From Lentisphaeria bacterium (GTDB lineage Bacteria; Verrucomicrobiota; Lentisphaeria; Victivallales; UBA1829), in contig JAFSZN010000133.1 of assembly GCA_017455665.1 (NCBI GenBank), positions 1 to 36,230 on the forward strand: a stretch of 36,230 bases of DNA. The letters are read 5' to 3'. Positions 1 through 8,861 of the stretch are shown piece by piece. Position 1 is the first letter of the stretch. Each line of letters starts with the position of its first letter. The position numbers and the translations under genes were made by a program. The notes beneath the pieces were generated by a model. It searched no databases, was not told the origin of the DNA, and was given only the letters and a program-made list of their open reading frames with translations.

Positions 1-1
1 G

Positions 2-1471
2 CTCCAGCAACAGTACCCGTCGAACACCGCCGCGCCGCCGTTCCTTGCCACCGAAAGCTCCGTCGAGCTCGGACCCGCCAACGCCCAGCCCGGCTACGCG
101 CCGCCCGTCCAGCTCGGCAGCAACACCGCCGTCGAGTGCCTCAAATACGCCGACGGCACCGGCCTGCTCATCGTGAGCGCCGAGGAATACCGGTTCAGCG
201 ACAGCGAAAACGGCATCGGCATCGACACGCTCGTCGCCACGCTCGACGACCCTGCGCTCGGCGCGCTGAACTACGGCTACCAGATGTACATCTACATGCC
301 GAAGTTCGTGCCCGCTCGCAACCTGATGCCGCTCATCGAAAACGTCGGCATGAACATCAACGACGCGACCGAGGTGTGGCAGGGCATGGACCTGGTCGCG
401 TACGACCCGGACCTGAACTGGCTCATCTTCGACGTCTGCAACTACTCCTGCGACAACATCGCACACATGCTCGCGAAGTTCGACGTCCCCGTCCCCCAGG
501 TCCGCCTGAAGATTAAGGTCTACGAGCTCGACACCGAGAACGACGACCGCATCGGAATCGACTTCCAGAGCTGGAAGAACAACGAGGGCGCGGACTTCTT
601 CTCCGTCGGCGGGCGCTACCGCAACAACTGGTCGTCCGTCTACAGCGGCGGCGTCGGCCCGGTCTCCGCCTACGGCTCCGAGCGCACCAGCTACTTCAAC
701 TTCAATCCGAAGTGGAACACGCGCTACATCGACTTCCTGGAGTCGCGCGGGAAAGCGAAGGTCCTGCACACCGGCGAACTCTGCATCCGAAACGCCGCCG
801 AGGGCGCCACGTTCGCGCGGACCACGCAGATGCTCTACTCCGACGACTCCGCCGCCGTCTCGAAGGCGACCGCCACGCCCGACATGGGCGTCGGCCCGTA
901 CCAGCTGCTCTCCCAGGTCATCAACAAGGTGTTCGACAAGGGCGATCCGCTCCCCGTCGGCAAGGGCGAGGCGCAGGAGATCAAAGCGTTCCCCGGTTTC
1001 GGGTTCACCATGACCGTGAACAACGTCTCCGTCAACCTCGAGGAAACGCGTTTCGATATCACGCTCTCGAACACCAGTCTGCTCGGATTCCAGTCCAACG
1101 GCGCGCCGCGCGTCTCGAACGGCGGCGTGGTGAAGCAGACCGTCAGCCTGCCGCACGGCAAGGACACGTTCGTGATCGGCGGCCTCACGAAACAGGAGGA
1201 GGTCGAGTCGCGCACGGGCGTGCCGTGGCTCATGGACATCCCGGTGCTCGGGTATCTCTTCAGCTCGGTCTCCAACTCGGTCAAGCACACCGAGCTGGTC
1301 GTGATGGCGCAGTGCGAATGGGACGCGCCCGCCGACAAGCCCGAGGTCAAGAACACCACGAAACCGGAGACGCGCGGCGCGCCCGTCGCGGCGAAGAAGC
1401 CCGCTTCCGTCTCGGAGCCGGTCATGCCCGCGCAGAATATCCCGGCGGACGTCCCGCAACCTCAAATCTGA
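2..1471 (+). CDS. Secretin-family outer-membrane protein, C-terminal part (5' end outside window)
   Basis: The frame is open from the left edge, so the GTG at 173 is not the real start. The stop is at 1469-1471. Residues encoded around 280-500 (with YIYMPKFVPARNL, then LAKFDVPVPQVRLKI) resemble a secretin N-domain followed by the entry into the secretin core. The C-terminal part has the hallmark order of a beta-barrel secretin: a region on 'nv.vnleetrfdi', then 'VSLPHGKDTFVIGGL' and 'GVPWLMDIPVLGYLF' (about 1140-1270). Secretins (PF00263 type) form outer-membrane pores in type II and III secretion and in type IV pilus systems. Here the protein continues into a Pro/Ala/Lys-rich tail of about 45 residues. 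A small lipoprotein gene follows 20 bp downstream, possibly a partner. Which secretion system it serves cannot be told from this window. The family call is firm; the role is inferred. Confidence 0.8.
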   Translation, partial: LQQQYPSNTAAPPFLATESSVELGPANAQPGYAPPVQLGSNTAVECLKYADGTGLLIVSAEEYRFSDSENGIGIDTLVATLDDPALGALNYGYQMYIYMPKFVPARNLMPLIENVGMNINDATEVWQGMDLVAYDPDLNWLIFDVCNYSCDNIAHMLAKFDVPVPQVRLKIKVYELDTENDDRIGIDFQSWKNNEGADFFSVGGRYRNNWSSVYSGGVGPVSAYGSERTSYFNFNPKWNTRYIDFLESRGKAKVLHTGELCIRNAAEGATFARTTQMLYSDDSAAVSKATATPDMGVGPYQLLSQVINKVFDKGDPLPVGKGEAQEIKAFPGFGFTMTVNNVSVNLEETRFDITLSNTSLLGFQSNGAPRVSNGGVVKQTVSLPHGKDTFVIGGLTKQEEVESRTGVPWLMDIPVLGYLFSSVSNSVKHTELVVMAQCEWDAPADKPEVKNTTKPETRGAPVAAKKPASVSEPVMPAQNIPADVPQPQI

Positions 1472-1491
1472 ACTTGGAAAGGAGTTGAACC

Positions 1492-1941
1492 ATGAAACTG
1501 TTTATCAGTGCGCTTCTCGGGTTTCTCTGCGGATTCTGCCTCGCCGCGTGCGTGGTCGTCGAAAAGGACGATTTCGAGGACGTCGACCCGGACGACGCCA
1601 CGCTCGTGGAGTCCGTGAAGCTCGGAAACAACATCCTCGCGTCGTTCCGCGACGAGGATTTCGGCAGGCTGAAGAAAAACATCCCCGGTCCGCTTCAGAC
1701 AAAGATGACCGAAAAGGACTTCCAGACCTCGTGTGCGAACTGGCGCGATTCGCTCGGGCGCATCAAGGATTTCGATTACGTCTTGGAGCTGGACACGCCC
1801 GCGGTGCGGAACCTGATCTGGCGCGTGGAGTTCGAGCGCGACGCCGCGAACGGGAAGGAGGTCGAACAGGACATGCTGTTCCGTCTCGTGACCGGGAAGG
1901 TCGACGACGAAACATGCGTGCTGTCCTGCGGATTCTTATAA
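1492..1941 (+). CDS. Small putative lipoprotein of unknown function
   Basis: This 149-residue protein starts with a lipoprotein signal: a basic start, a hydrophobic run and a lipobox L17-A-A-C20. It should therefore be lipidated at Cys20 and anchored in a membrane. The start is supported by the Shine-Dalgarno AAAGGAG about 8 nt upstream of the ATG. The mature part is acidic near the N-terminus and then forms a small alpha/beta-looking domain ending in 'DETCVLSCGFL'. I do not recognise the family. It lies 20 bp after the secretin gene in the same direction and is probably co-transcribed, so a role next to that pore, for example as a pilotin-like accessory, is conceivable but unproven. Confidence 0.7.
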   Translation: MKLFISALLGFLCGFCLAACVVVEKDDFEDVDPDDATLVESVKLGNNILASFRDEDFGRLKKNIPGPLQTKMTEKDFQTSCANWRDSLGRIKDFDYVLELDTPAVRNLIWRVEFERDAANGKEVEQDMLFRLVTGKVDDETCVLSCGFL

Positions 1942-1963
1942 ACTCAAAGTGAACACACAAAAC

Positions 1964-1994
1964 GGGCGCGTTTCCCGAATCAGGAGACGCGCCC
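1964..1994. terminator. Hairpin between convergent genes, probable terminator
   Basis: An 8-bp perfect stem (GGGCGCGT / ACGCGCCC) with a 15-nt loop lies between the lipoprotein stop (1941) and the GH3 stop (2022). Read on the minus strand it is followed by GTTTTGTGTG, a weak U-run, so it most likely ends the GH95-GH3 transcript. It may also slow transcription arriving from the left. Confidence 0.55.
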
Positions 1995-2021
1995 GGAGTT
2001 TGAGCTGGATTTGAATTTGGA

Positions 2022-5000
2022 TCACTGCACCGGTGTCAGGTTGATGCGGCTCACGTTGAGCCCGTCGGATTTCCAGCGGAGTTCGAGCGTGTGGAAGCCC
2101 TGCTTGAACTCGACCGGATAGGACTTCGTGGAAACCCAGTTCTGATCGCCGCCGGTGGAAGTCGCGTTGAACGTCGCGGCGATCTCGCCGTCGAGGTACA
2201 GCTCGATTGCGAGCTGCGCCAGTGTGTTCGCCTGGCTGCTCGCCACACGCAGGGAGACCTCGAACTTGCGGTCCTTAGCGCAATGGACAGCATAACGCGC
2301 CACACTGCCGACCGTGGCATTGAAGATGGCAAGGTCCAAATCCTCTGCCGGTAAGAGATTTTCCCGCGAGGTTCCTATGCGGAGTCCCTGCGAAAGGAAC
2401 ACCGCGTATCTGCCCGTGTTGGGCGACTTGAACGTCAGAACCGACTCCGGATGATCGCGTCTGTCGAGGTCGATGACCTGGAGGGGGAAGTATTGGATGC
2501 GGCGGTCTTTCCGGTGCTCATTGAAGTCGATCGTGTATTCGCGGGCGTCCGCGCCGGAACCCGTGCGAATGGTCACGGTCTTCGCGGCATCGTTCTTCGT
2601 GATCGTCTTTTCGACTCCGGCGGGCGTCGTGACCTCGATCTTCGCGGCGGCGAAGTCGACACCGGGGAGATAGTAGGTCGTCATGGCAGGATTGAACCCG
2701 ATCTTCTCGCCGTTGACGGTGATGCCGGTCGGGGCATTTTTGAATTCATCGCCGGACTTCGCGCCGGTCGCGGAGACCTCTGCAGCGGTCGGGACGTCCG
2801 ACTTGACGTTCGAGCTGAGGATGAACCAGTCTTCGCCGGGTTTGTAGGTGTTCGGGAGGCTGTGTTCCTTGCGGAACGTGCGGGAATTCATCACATAGTT
2901 CAGCACGTTCTTCGTGCTGCGCTGCATCTCGCCGAGCGTGATGCCCGCCTCGATGCCGTCCGGACGGCCTGCGGCGACCCACTGGTTGTAGGATTCGAGC
3001 AGGGAGTTGTCCTTGCCGCGTCCTCCCCCGAAGCCGCCTCCGCCGCCGGGGCCGTCGCCGGGCATGAGGACGTCCATCTGGGAGCGCACGCGCCACGCGT
3101 TGTTGCGGACGTGGAGCGCGTCAGACGCGCCTTCGCGCGCCCACCAGTCGGTCATGAGGGAGCCGGTCCAGCCCCACTGGCCGCGCAGGATGGTGGTGTC
3201 GAGGTCGTAGTTGTAGTAGTTCCAGAAGCTGTTGACCTTGTTGTAGCTGCCCATGATGTTGTAGGGCTTGCCGACCTTCACGCAGATCTCGAATGCCCGG
3301 AGATAGATCTCGCGGAGGGCGCGTTCGGAGCAGCGCGAATCGTTGGCGTTGCGGTTGGTCTCCTGGTTGTTCAGCGCGAAGTGCTTCGGCACGGTGGACG
3401 AGCCGGCCTTCTGGATGCCGCGCGTCATGGACGCCGCCATAAGCCCGGTGAGGAGCGGGTCTTCGGAGTAGTACTCGAAGTTGCGTCCGCAGAGCGGGTT
3501 GCGGTGGATGTTCATGCCGGGGCCGAGGATGCAGTCGACGCCGTTCAGCTCCATCTCAAGTCCGACCTGGTAGTACATCGCCTCGATCAGGTCGTTGTTC
3601 CAGGTGCAGGCGAGCAGCGAGCCGATGGGCAGGAGCGAGGCGTTCGCGCTGAGGCGCAGGCCGGAGGGGCCGTCGCAGGTCGCGATGGGCGGGACGCCCT
3701 TGTCGCGGACGCTCTGGAGCGTGCCGCCGAAGACGGAGGCGTTGCCCGCGGGTCCGAGGCGGCTGCCCATGCCGCCGTCGCCGCGGAGGAGCGTTTCGAT
3801 CTCAACGGGCGTGAGCTGGGCGACGAATTCGTCGAGCGTGTTTTTGCCGTTCTTCACGTCGATGAGCTTGATGCCCTTGTCGCCGGTTTCCGGCACGGCC
3901 TTCGGGAGGCGTTCCTTCACGCGGGCGGGGAGGTCGACTTTCGAGACCGGGACGCGTTCCGTGCCGGGGACGAGCTTGCCATCCTGCTCGACTGGCCTGA
4001 TGCGGTCGAACGTGACACTTTCCGAGGCGATCGCGAGGGCGGGCTCGAGCTGTTCGACCACGACGAGGTCCTTGAGCTCAATGCTGCCGGAATCCTTCGT
4101 GCCGCGGCTGCTGTCGCCGACGTAGAACGTGTACTTGCCGGGTTCGAGGACCCATGCGGCCTGATGCCCGGTCGCGCCGCCGTCGTCGAACGAGGCGAAA
4201 TCCTTCGCCGGGATCGTGAATGTGAACCTCTGGGCTTCGCCGGGTTTGAGCTCATTCGTCTTTGCGTATGCCACAAGGACTTTCGCGGGTTTGCCGAGCT
4301 TGCCCTGCGGCGCGCCGCAGTAAACTTGCACGACTTCACGGCCGGAGTATTTCGTTCCGGTGTTCTTCACCGTGGCCTCGATGGTCACGCCGGCTTTCGC
4401 GAGGTCGGCGGACTTCATGTTCACATCGAAGATGTCGAACGTGGTGTAGCTGAGGCCGAATCCGAAGGGGTAGAGGACCTTTTCGGGGGCGAACGTCTCG
4501 AAGTAGCGGTAGCCGACGTAGATGTCCTCGACGTAGTTGTTGAAGTCGCGGTTGCCGAAGCTAGAGGAGGACGGATAGTCCTGGTAGGTGTTCGCGATGG
4601 CGGACGCGAGCTTGCCGGACGGCGTTTCCTTTCCGGTCAGGACGTCCACGATGGCGTTTCCGGTCTCCATGCCGCCCTGCCAGACGTACATGAGGGCGTC
4701 GATCTTGTAGTCCTTGACCCACGCCATGTCGATGACGTTGCCGACGTTCAGCAGGACGACGGTCTTCTTGAACGAGCCGGTGATCTCCTTCAGCAGGAAT
4801 TTTTCGGCGTCGGTGAGGTAGTAGCTGCCGGGCTCAAGCTTGCATTCGCGGTCTTCGCCGGCGGCGCGCCCGATCACGAGCACGGCGGTGCCGGCGCGTT
4901 TCGACGCGGCCTGGATCTGTTCGGCGGTGATGGGCATTTCGGGGGCGTAGAACGGCCAGTTGCCCCAGCCGCCCGTGCGAAGCGGATTCGCCTGCGCCCA

Positions 5001-5360
5001 CTTCGAGTAGGTGTCGAAAAGTTCCTTGTCCGGCACGATTTTGTCGGTTTTTGCGAGGGCGTCGGCGAGCGTGACGCGGTACGGCGGCTTCACGTCGCCG
5101 CCGGATCCGTAGCCGACCAGGAAAGTCTGGATCTGCGTGATGCCGAAGAACGCGACGGGTTGAGGTCCGTCCTGCCCGAGCGGGAGCGCGTTGTTGTCGT
5201 TTTTGAGCAGCACGATGCCTTCGGCGGCGGCGCGGCGGGCGTATCCCTGCACGGCCGGGTTCGTCGTGGCGAACGCCTGGATCGAGATCAGGGCGGCGGC
5301 GACGGCGCAGGAGACCTCGGCGGCCGCTTTGAGACTGAGGAACGGGATGTGGAATTTCAT
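2022..5360 (-). CDS. Secreted glycoside hydrolase family 3 with permuted domain order and C-terminal CBM6-like module
   Basis: The protein has 1112 residues with a probable signal peptide (about 1-31, ending AFA). The domain order is reversed relative to most GH3 enzymes. The alpha/beta sandwich domain comes first (about 40-300, with EGIVLLKNDNNALPL and YPFGFGLSYTTF), then a fibronectin-III-like region (about 305-435). The (beta/alpha)8 catalytic barrel comes last (about 505-830), with CDGPSGLRL, GPGMNIHRNPLCGRNFEYY, KHFALNNQE and the nucleophile motif SLMTDW with Asp738. Known GH3 beta-glucosidases of Ruminococcus albus and Butyrivibrio share this swapped order. Residues about 960-1112 look like a CBM6-type beta-sandwich ('FKQGFHTLELRW'). 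A glycine-rich insertion (about 770-784) follows the barrel motif 'MDVLMPGDG'. The acid/base may be Glu169 in 'GEDRE', which is tentative. The gene follows GH95 by 96 bp in the same operon. Substrate is unknown; beta-glucoside or beta-xyloside is likely. Confidence 0.9.
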   Translation of the reverse strand: MKFHIPFLSLKAAAEVSCAVAAALISIQAFATTNPAVQGYARRAAAEGIVLLKNDNNALPLGQDGPQPVAFFGITQIQTFLVGYGSGGDVKPPYRVTLADALAKTDKIVPDKELFDTYSKWAQANPLRTGGWGNWPFYAPEMPITAEQIQAASKRAGTAVLVIGRAAGEDRECKLEPGSYYLTDAEKFLLKEITGSFKKTVVLLNVGNVIDMAWVKDYKIDALMYVWQGGMETGNAIVDVLTGKETPSGKLASAIANTYQDYPSSSSFGNRDFNNYVEDIYVGYRYFETFAPEKVLYPFGFGLSYTTFDIFDVNMKSADLAKAGVTIEATVKNTGTKYSGREVVQVYCGAPQGKLGKPAKVLVAYAKTNELKPGEAQRFTFTIPAKDFASFDDGGATGHQAAWVLEPGKYTFYVGDSSRGTKDSGSIELKDLVVVEQLEPALAIASESVTFDRIRPVEQDGKLVPGTERVPVSKVDLPARVKERLPKAVPETGDKGIKLIDVKNGKNTLDEFVAQLTPVEIETLLRGDGGMGSRLGPAGNASVFGGTLQSVRDKGVPPIATCDGPSGLRLSANASLLPIGSLLACTWNNDLIEAMYYQVGLEMELNGVDCILGPGMNIHRNPLCGRNFEYYSEDPLLTGLMAASMTRGIQKAGSSTVPKHFALNNQETNRNANDSRCSERALREIYLRAFEICVKVGKPYNIMGSYNKVNSFWNYYNYDLDTTILRGQWGWTGSLMTDWWAREGASDALHVRNNAWRVRSQMDVLMPGDGPGGGGGFGGGRGKDNSLLESYNQWVAAGRPDGIEAGITLGEMQRSTKNVLNYVMNSRTFRKEHSLPNTYKPGEDWFILSSNVKSDVPTAAEVSATGAKSGDEFKNAPTGITVNGEKIGFNPAMTTYYLPGVDFAAAKIEVTTPAGVEKTITKNDAAKTVTIRTGSGADAREYTIDFNEHRKDRRIQYFPLQVIDLDRRDHPESVLTFKSPNTGRYAVFLSQGLRIGTSRENLLPAEDLDLAIFNATVGSVARYAVHCAKDRKFEVSLRVASSQANTLAQLAIELYLDGEIAATFNATSTGGDQNWVSTKSYPVEFKQGFHTLELRWKSDGLNVSRINLTPVQ

Positions 5361-5456
5361 GTTGTTTCCTTCAGCGGATGGGGGTGATAGCTGTTTCCGG
5401 TGGAACGAAAGAAAACCGGCTGCCCCGAGGCGGAACAGCCGGATGTGTTTTTGAGC

Positions 5457-8400
5457 TTACTTGAAGCTGTCGGCGGTCAGTTCGACCGCGCCTTTCTTTC
5501 CGGTGAGGTCGACGAGCTTGCCGTTGTAGCGTGCCGCGAGCGGGATGCCGGAGAGGTCGGAGAGCACGGCCTTGCCGAGCGCGCCGTTGTCCCACTGGAT
5601 GGCGACCGTGACGTTTCCGCGCGCCTTCAGGCCGGAGACGTTTCCTTTCGGGAGCGCCTTCGGGAGGCAGGGCAGGATGTCGACGATGACCTTGCCGTCG
5701 GCGGTCGTCTCCTGCGACTGGAGCAGGATCTCGATCATGCCGGCCGCGCCGCCGAAGTTGCCGTCGATCTGGAACGGCGGATGCGCGTCGAAGAGGTTGT
5801 TGTAGGTCTTGCCGGGGCGGATCAGGTTGCCGACGAGGCGCCATGCGCGGTCGCCGTCGAGGAGGCGCGCCCACAGGTTGATCTTCCAGCCCATGCTCCA
5901 GCCGGTGGCGTCGTCGCCGCGTGCGTTCAGGGAGACTTTCGCGGCGTTGAAGAGGTCGGTGTCGCTGGCGCGGATCACGTTGCCGGGGAACACGGTGAAG
6001 AGGTGGGAGACGTGGCGGTGCTTGTTGTTCGGGTTGTCGTCCGGGTGGTCGTCCTGCCATTCGCGGAGCTGTCCCCAGGCGCCGATGGTGAACGGCGGGA
6101 ACTTCTTCAGCGCGGCTTCCATCTTCTCACGGAAGGCGGGGTCGTCATTGAGGAGCTTCGAGCTTTCGATGGTGGCGCGGAAGAGCGCGGTCAGGATGCC
6201 GGTGTCCATGGTCGGGGAGGCGCAGAGGCCGCCCTGTTCGGGGGAGTAGGACGGGATGGTGACGAGGACGCCGCCGTGTTTGGGATCGGGCTGGAGGAAG
6301 TCGAGGTAGAATTCCACGGACTCCTTCATGACCGGGTAGTGCTTGCGGAGGTCGTCGAGGTTGCGCGTGAACTGGTAGTGGTCCCAGAAGTGGAGGCAGA
6401 GCCAGGCGCCGCCCATGGGCCACATGCCGGTCGGGGAGAAGTCGATCGGGCCGCACTGGCGCCAGAGGTCGGTGTTGTGGTGGGCGACCCAGCCGTGGTC
6501 GACGTCGTAGAGTTTCTTGGCGGCCTTCTTGCCGTTCGGGACCATCTCGTGGATCATGTCGAAGAGCGGCTCATGGCACTCGGAGAGGTTCGCGGTCTCG
6601 GCGGGCCAGTAGTTCATTTCCGCGTTGATGTTGATCGTGTACTTGCTCTGCCACGGCACGTTCACCTCTTCGCTCCAGATGCCCTGGAGGTTGGCGGGCT
6701 GGCTGCCGGGACGCGAGCTGGCGATCAGCAGGTAGCGTCCGAACTGGAAATAGAGGGACGCGAGGTCGGGATCGAGCGGGACACCGTTCGGACGGCGGGC
6801 GTCGAGGCGGAGGTTGGTCGGGACCTTGGACGGGGTGCCGCCGAGGTCGAAGGTCACGCGGTCGAAGAGCTTGCGGTAGTCGGCGATGTGCGTTTTCTTC
6901 AGGGCGTCGTAGTCGACGGTGCTGAACTTTTTGAAGACGTCGTCGATGCGCTTCGCGGGGTCGCCGGAGACGTCGTTGTACGCCTTGAACGAAGATTCGG
7001 CGTCGAGCAGGATGACCACGGAGTCCGCCTTTTCCACGCTGATGCCGCGTTCGCCGGAGACGAGCTTGCCGCCCTTGTTGAACACGCGGCCGGTGATCTG
7101 GATCTTCGTCGCGCCGGGGATGCCGTTGTAGTCGATGGTGCGGCCGGTGAGGGTCATGGTGTTGCCGCTGACCTTGACGGCCTGGAGGTCCTGCGCGGTG
7201 CCGAGGAAGGCGCCGACGGTGATGCTGGCGGGCTTGTCGGCGGTCAGGCGTACGGCGACCACGCGGTCCGGGAAGCTGGCGAAGTATTCGCGTGTGTAGG
7301 TCACGCCGTTGCGCGTGAACCTGGTCTGCGCGACGGCCTCGCGGATGTTCAGGCTGTGGATGTAGCCGGAGACGTCGCCGTCGCCGGTGTCCTGCTCAAG
7401 CCCGAGCGCGCCCGCCACGGAGAACGCCATTTCGGCGCTCGGACGGGAGATGAAGCTACTGTTCGCGATGTTTCCGGCCTCGCCCTCCTTGCCGTCGAAG
7501 ATGAGCTGGCGCATGCGGGCGAGCTTGTCCGGGGAGGCGTCCGGGTTCAGGTGGTCGTACGGACCGCCAGCCCAGATCGTGTCCTCGTTGAGGATGAGGT
7601 ATTCGCGTTCGGGGCGGCCGGCGATCATCGCGCCCATGTGGCCGTTGCCGATGGGGATCATGTCGGTCCACTGGGTGGGCATGCGGCGGAACCAGACCGT
7701 GAGCGGGTCTTCGGGAGCCGGGGCGGGATTGGGATCCTCGGCGGGATTGTTCCCCTCGGCGTCGGCGCGCAGGATCTTCACGTCGCGGACGGGGAACAGA
7801 GGCACGCCGCCGGTGATGGGCTTCGCGGCCTGGACGTCCCAGGAATAATTCGCCTTGGCGTCGGCGAAACCGGCGGCCGCGTCCGAAGCGGAGTTGAGCT
7901 TCGCGATCTCGTCGGCGGAGAGAGCGCGGTCCCACAGCGCCACATAGTCGATGCGGCCGTTGAACCGGCTGTTGCCGTTGCCGTCGCCGCCGATGACCAT
8001 CGCGCGCCAGGTGGGCTCGCCGATCACGTTGTTCGCGCGGGACTGCGTGACGCGCTGGCCGTTGGCGTACACCTCGAAACGGTGTTCCTTCTGGCTCGCC
8101 ACGATCACGAGCTTCACGGGGCCGCCCTTCGGAAGGCTGTCCGAGCTGACCTGAGCCGCGCCCTGGACGCCGTTCACGCGGAGACCGGTCGAGCGCGCGG
8201 GCTGCTGTCCCCAGCCGCCGGGACCGCCGGGGCCGCCGCCGAATCCGCCGCCGAATCCGCCCCGTCCGCCGCCTCCGCCCGCGCCGAAGCTGACGGAGAA
8301 GCCGCAGTTGCCGCCCTGCTGGTTCAGCAGCGTGCCGTTCCAGTTGTCGCTTTCGGCGGTGATGGCGATGGTCATTTCGTGCGGCGTCGAGAGCAGACGT

Positions 8401-8495
8401 CCGACGGGCGTGGAAAGAGGCTGCGAGGGTTCCGCCGCGACGGACGAGAGCGCGGCGAAGGCCATCAGAGCCGAACAGAGCAGGAATCGTTTCAT
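5457..8495 (-). CDS. Secreted GH95-family glycosidase (alpha-L-fucosidase type) with N-terminal LamG-like module
   Basis: The protein has 1012 residues with a signal peptide (about 1-21, ending VAA). Residues about 35-200 form a concanavalin/LamG-like domain ('RFNGRIDYVALWDRALSADE' is typical). It is interrupted by a strongly glycine-rich stretch at about 71-94. From about 262 it matches GH95: IPIGNGHMGAMIAG, LNEDTIWAGGP, ININAEMNYWPAE (Asn622/Asn624 fit the GH95 asparagine pair), PSYSPEQGG (Glu753 fits the general acid) and HRHVSHLFTVFPGN. These enzymes remove alpha-1,2-fucose, or alpha-L-galactose, from glycans such as mucin or plant side chains, outside the cell or in the periplasm. Residue assignments are by motif resemblance only. 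It is the first gene of the operon with GH3. Its leader carries a strong promoter and a structured element (8520-8659). Confidence 0.92.
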   Translation of the reverse strand: MKRFLLCSALMAFAALSSVAAEPSQPLSTPVGRLLSTPHEMTIAITAESDNWNGTLLNQQGGNCGFSVSFGAGGGGGRGGFGGGFGGGPGGPGGWGQQPARSTGLRVNGVQGAAQVSSDSLPKGGPVKLVIVASQKEHRFEVYANGQRVTQSRANNVIGEPTWRAMVIGGDGNGNSRFNGRIDYVALWDRALSADEIAKLNSASDAAAGFADAKANYSWDVQAAKPITGGVPLFPVRDVKILRADAEGNNPAEDPNPAPAPEDPLTVWFRRMPTQWTDMIPIGNGHMGAMIAGRPEREYLILNEDTIWAGGPYDHLNPDASPDKLARMRQLIFDGKEGEAGNIANSSFISRPSAEMAFSVAGALGLEQDTGDGDVSGYIHSLNIREAVAQTRFTRNGVTYTREYFASFPDRVVAVRLTADKPASITVGAFLGTAQDLQAVKVSGNTMTLTGRTIDYNGIPGATKIQITGRVFNKGGKLVSGERGISVEKADSVVILLDAESSFKAYNDVSGDPAKRIDDVFKKFSTVDYDALKKTHIADYRKLFDRVTFDLGGTPSKVPTNLRLDARRPNGVPLDPDLASLYFQFGRYLLIASSRPGSQPANLQGIWSEEVNVPWQSKYTININAEMNYWPAETANLSECHEPLFDMIHEMVPNGKKAAKKLYDVDHGWVAHHNTDLWRQCGPIDFSPTGMWPMGGAWLCLHFWDHYQFTRNLDDLRKHYPVMKESVEFYLDFLQPDPKHGGVLVTIPSYSPEQGGLCASPTMDTGILTALFRATIESSKLLNDDPAFREKMEAALKKFPPFTIGAWGQLREWQDDHPDDNPNNKHRHVSHLFTVFPGNVIRASDTDLFNAAKVSLNARGDDATGWSMGWKINLWARLLDGDRAWRLVGNLIRPGKTYNNLFDAHPPFQIDGNFGGAAGMIEILLQSQETTADGKVIVDILPCLPKALPKGNVSGLKARGNVTVAIQWDNGALGKAVLSDLSGIPLAARYNGKLVDLTGKKGAVELTADSFK

Positions 8496-8519
8496 GCTAT
8501 TTCTCCTTGAAACTTGGGC

Positions 8520-8659
8520 ATTTCTATTTGTTTGATTCCGGCGGCTTTTCGCATCTAAGCAAATCCCGACTGGAAAGATTTTCGGCGGTTACCTTCAGGT
8601 AGCCGCTTTCAAATCTTTCTGCATCGTCCTGTTTGCTTATCTGCTGAAAATCCATCCGC
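8520..8659 (-). promoter_or_regulatory. Structured leader element, copy 1 (upstream of GH95)
   Basis: This element lies in the 5' leader of the GH95 gene. It folds into three nested perfect stems: TAAGCAAA/TTTGCTTA (8556-8563 with 8632-8639), GAAAGATTT/AAATCTTTC (8573-8581 with 8611-8619), and a 9-bp inner stem at 8585-8593 with 8598-8606 closed by a 4-nt loop. A second copy stands upstream of the small secreted gene at 9552-9692. Between the loop arm and the RBS, a segment AGCCGC can pair with GCGGCT of the inner stem, so an alternative fold is possible. I do not recognise it as any known riboswitch. A mobile hairpin (MITE/REP-like) is the alternative reading. Confidence 0.6.
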
Positions 8660-8707
8660 CCGAAACAAACAGAAATACCCTTGAGGTTAATTTTGGGTTT
8701 CAAGGGG

Positions 8708-8736
8708 AATATAGCATAAAATCAGGGCGTTTTCAA
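8708..8736 (-). promoter_or_regulatory. Sigma-70 type promoter for the GH95-GH3 operon
   Basis: On the minus strand, TTGAAA (8731-8736) is followed after 17 bp by TATATT (8708-8713), with a TGC extended -10. Transcription would start near 8701 and give a leader of about 205 nt that includes the structured element. Just downstream of the start, CCCTTG ... CAAGGG forms a 6-bp inverted repeat, a possible operator or small hairpin. Confidence 0.6.
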
Positions 8737-8739
8737 GAC

Positions 8740-8861
8740 GCTTTCCGTTCTTTTAAAAGAATTTAAGGTATTTTTTCCGGAAATGAACGTTAGTAACGTT
8801 AGGAGGACAGGTCCTCCGCTGCGGAAAGCGCCTTGCCTCGCAATGGCACGGGGGGGTGCCG
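8740..8861. other. Intergenic remainder with small hairpins, no gene seen
   Basis: This stretch lies between the GH95 promoter and the stop of the small secreted gene. It contains a short direct repeat AACGTTAG, a GGAGGA/TCCTCC hairpin and a GGCAC/GTGCC hairpin with a run of seven G. None has a U-run in the minus direction, so a terminator cannot be asserted. No open frame with a credible start is visible. Confidence 0.4.

Noticed and set aside
2451-5387. 978-residue open frame antisense to the GH3 gene, and similar very long antisense frames over GH95 (5400-8510), Bat (11943-14654) and Lon (18510-21530)
   Set aside because: They mirror real genes with clear domains, have repetitive Arg/Ala/Gly/Val or Leu-rich composition and no RBS. 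They are a by-product of GC-rich third positions, and over the Gln-rich tract give poly-Leu.
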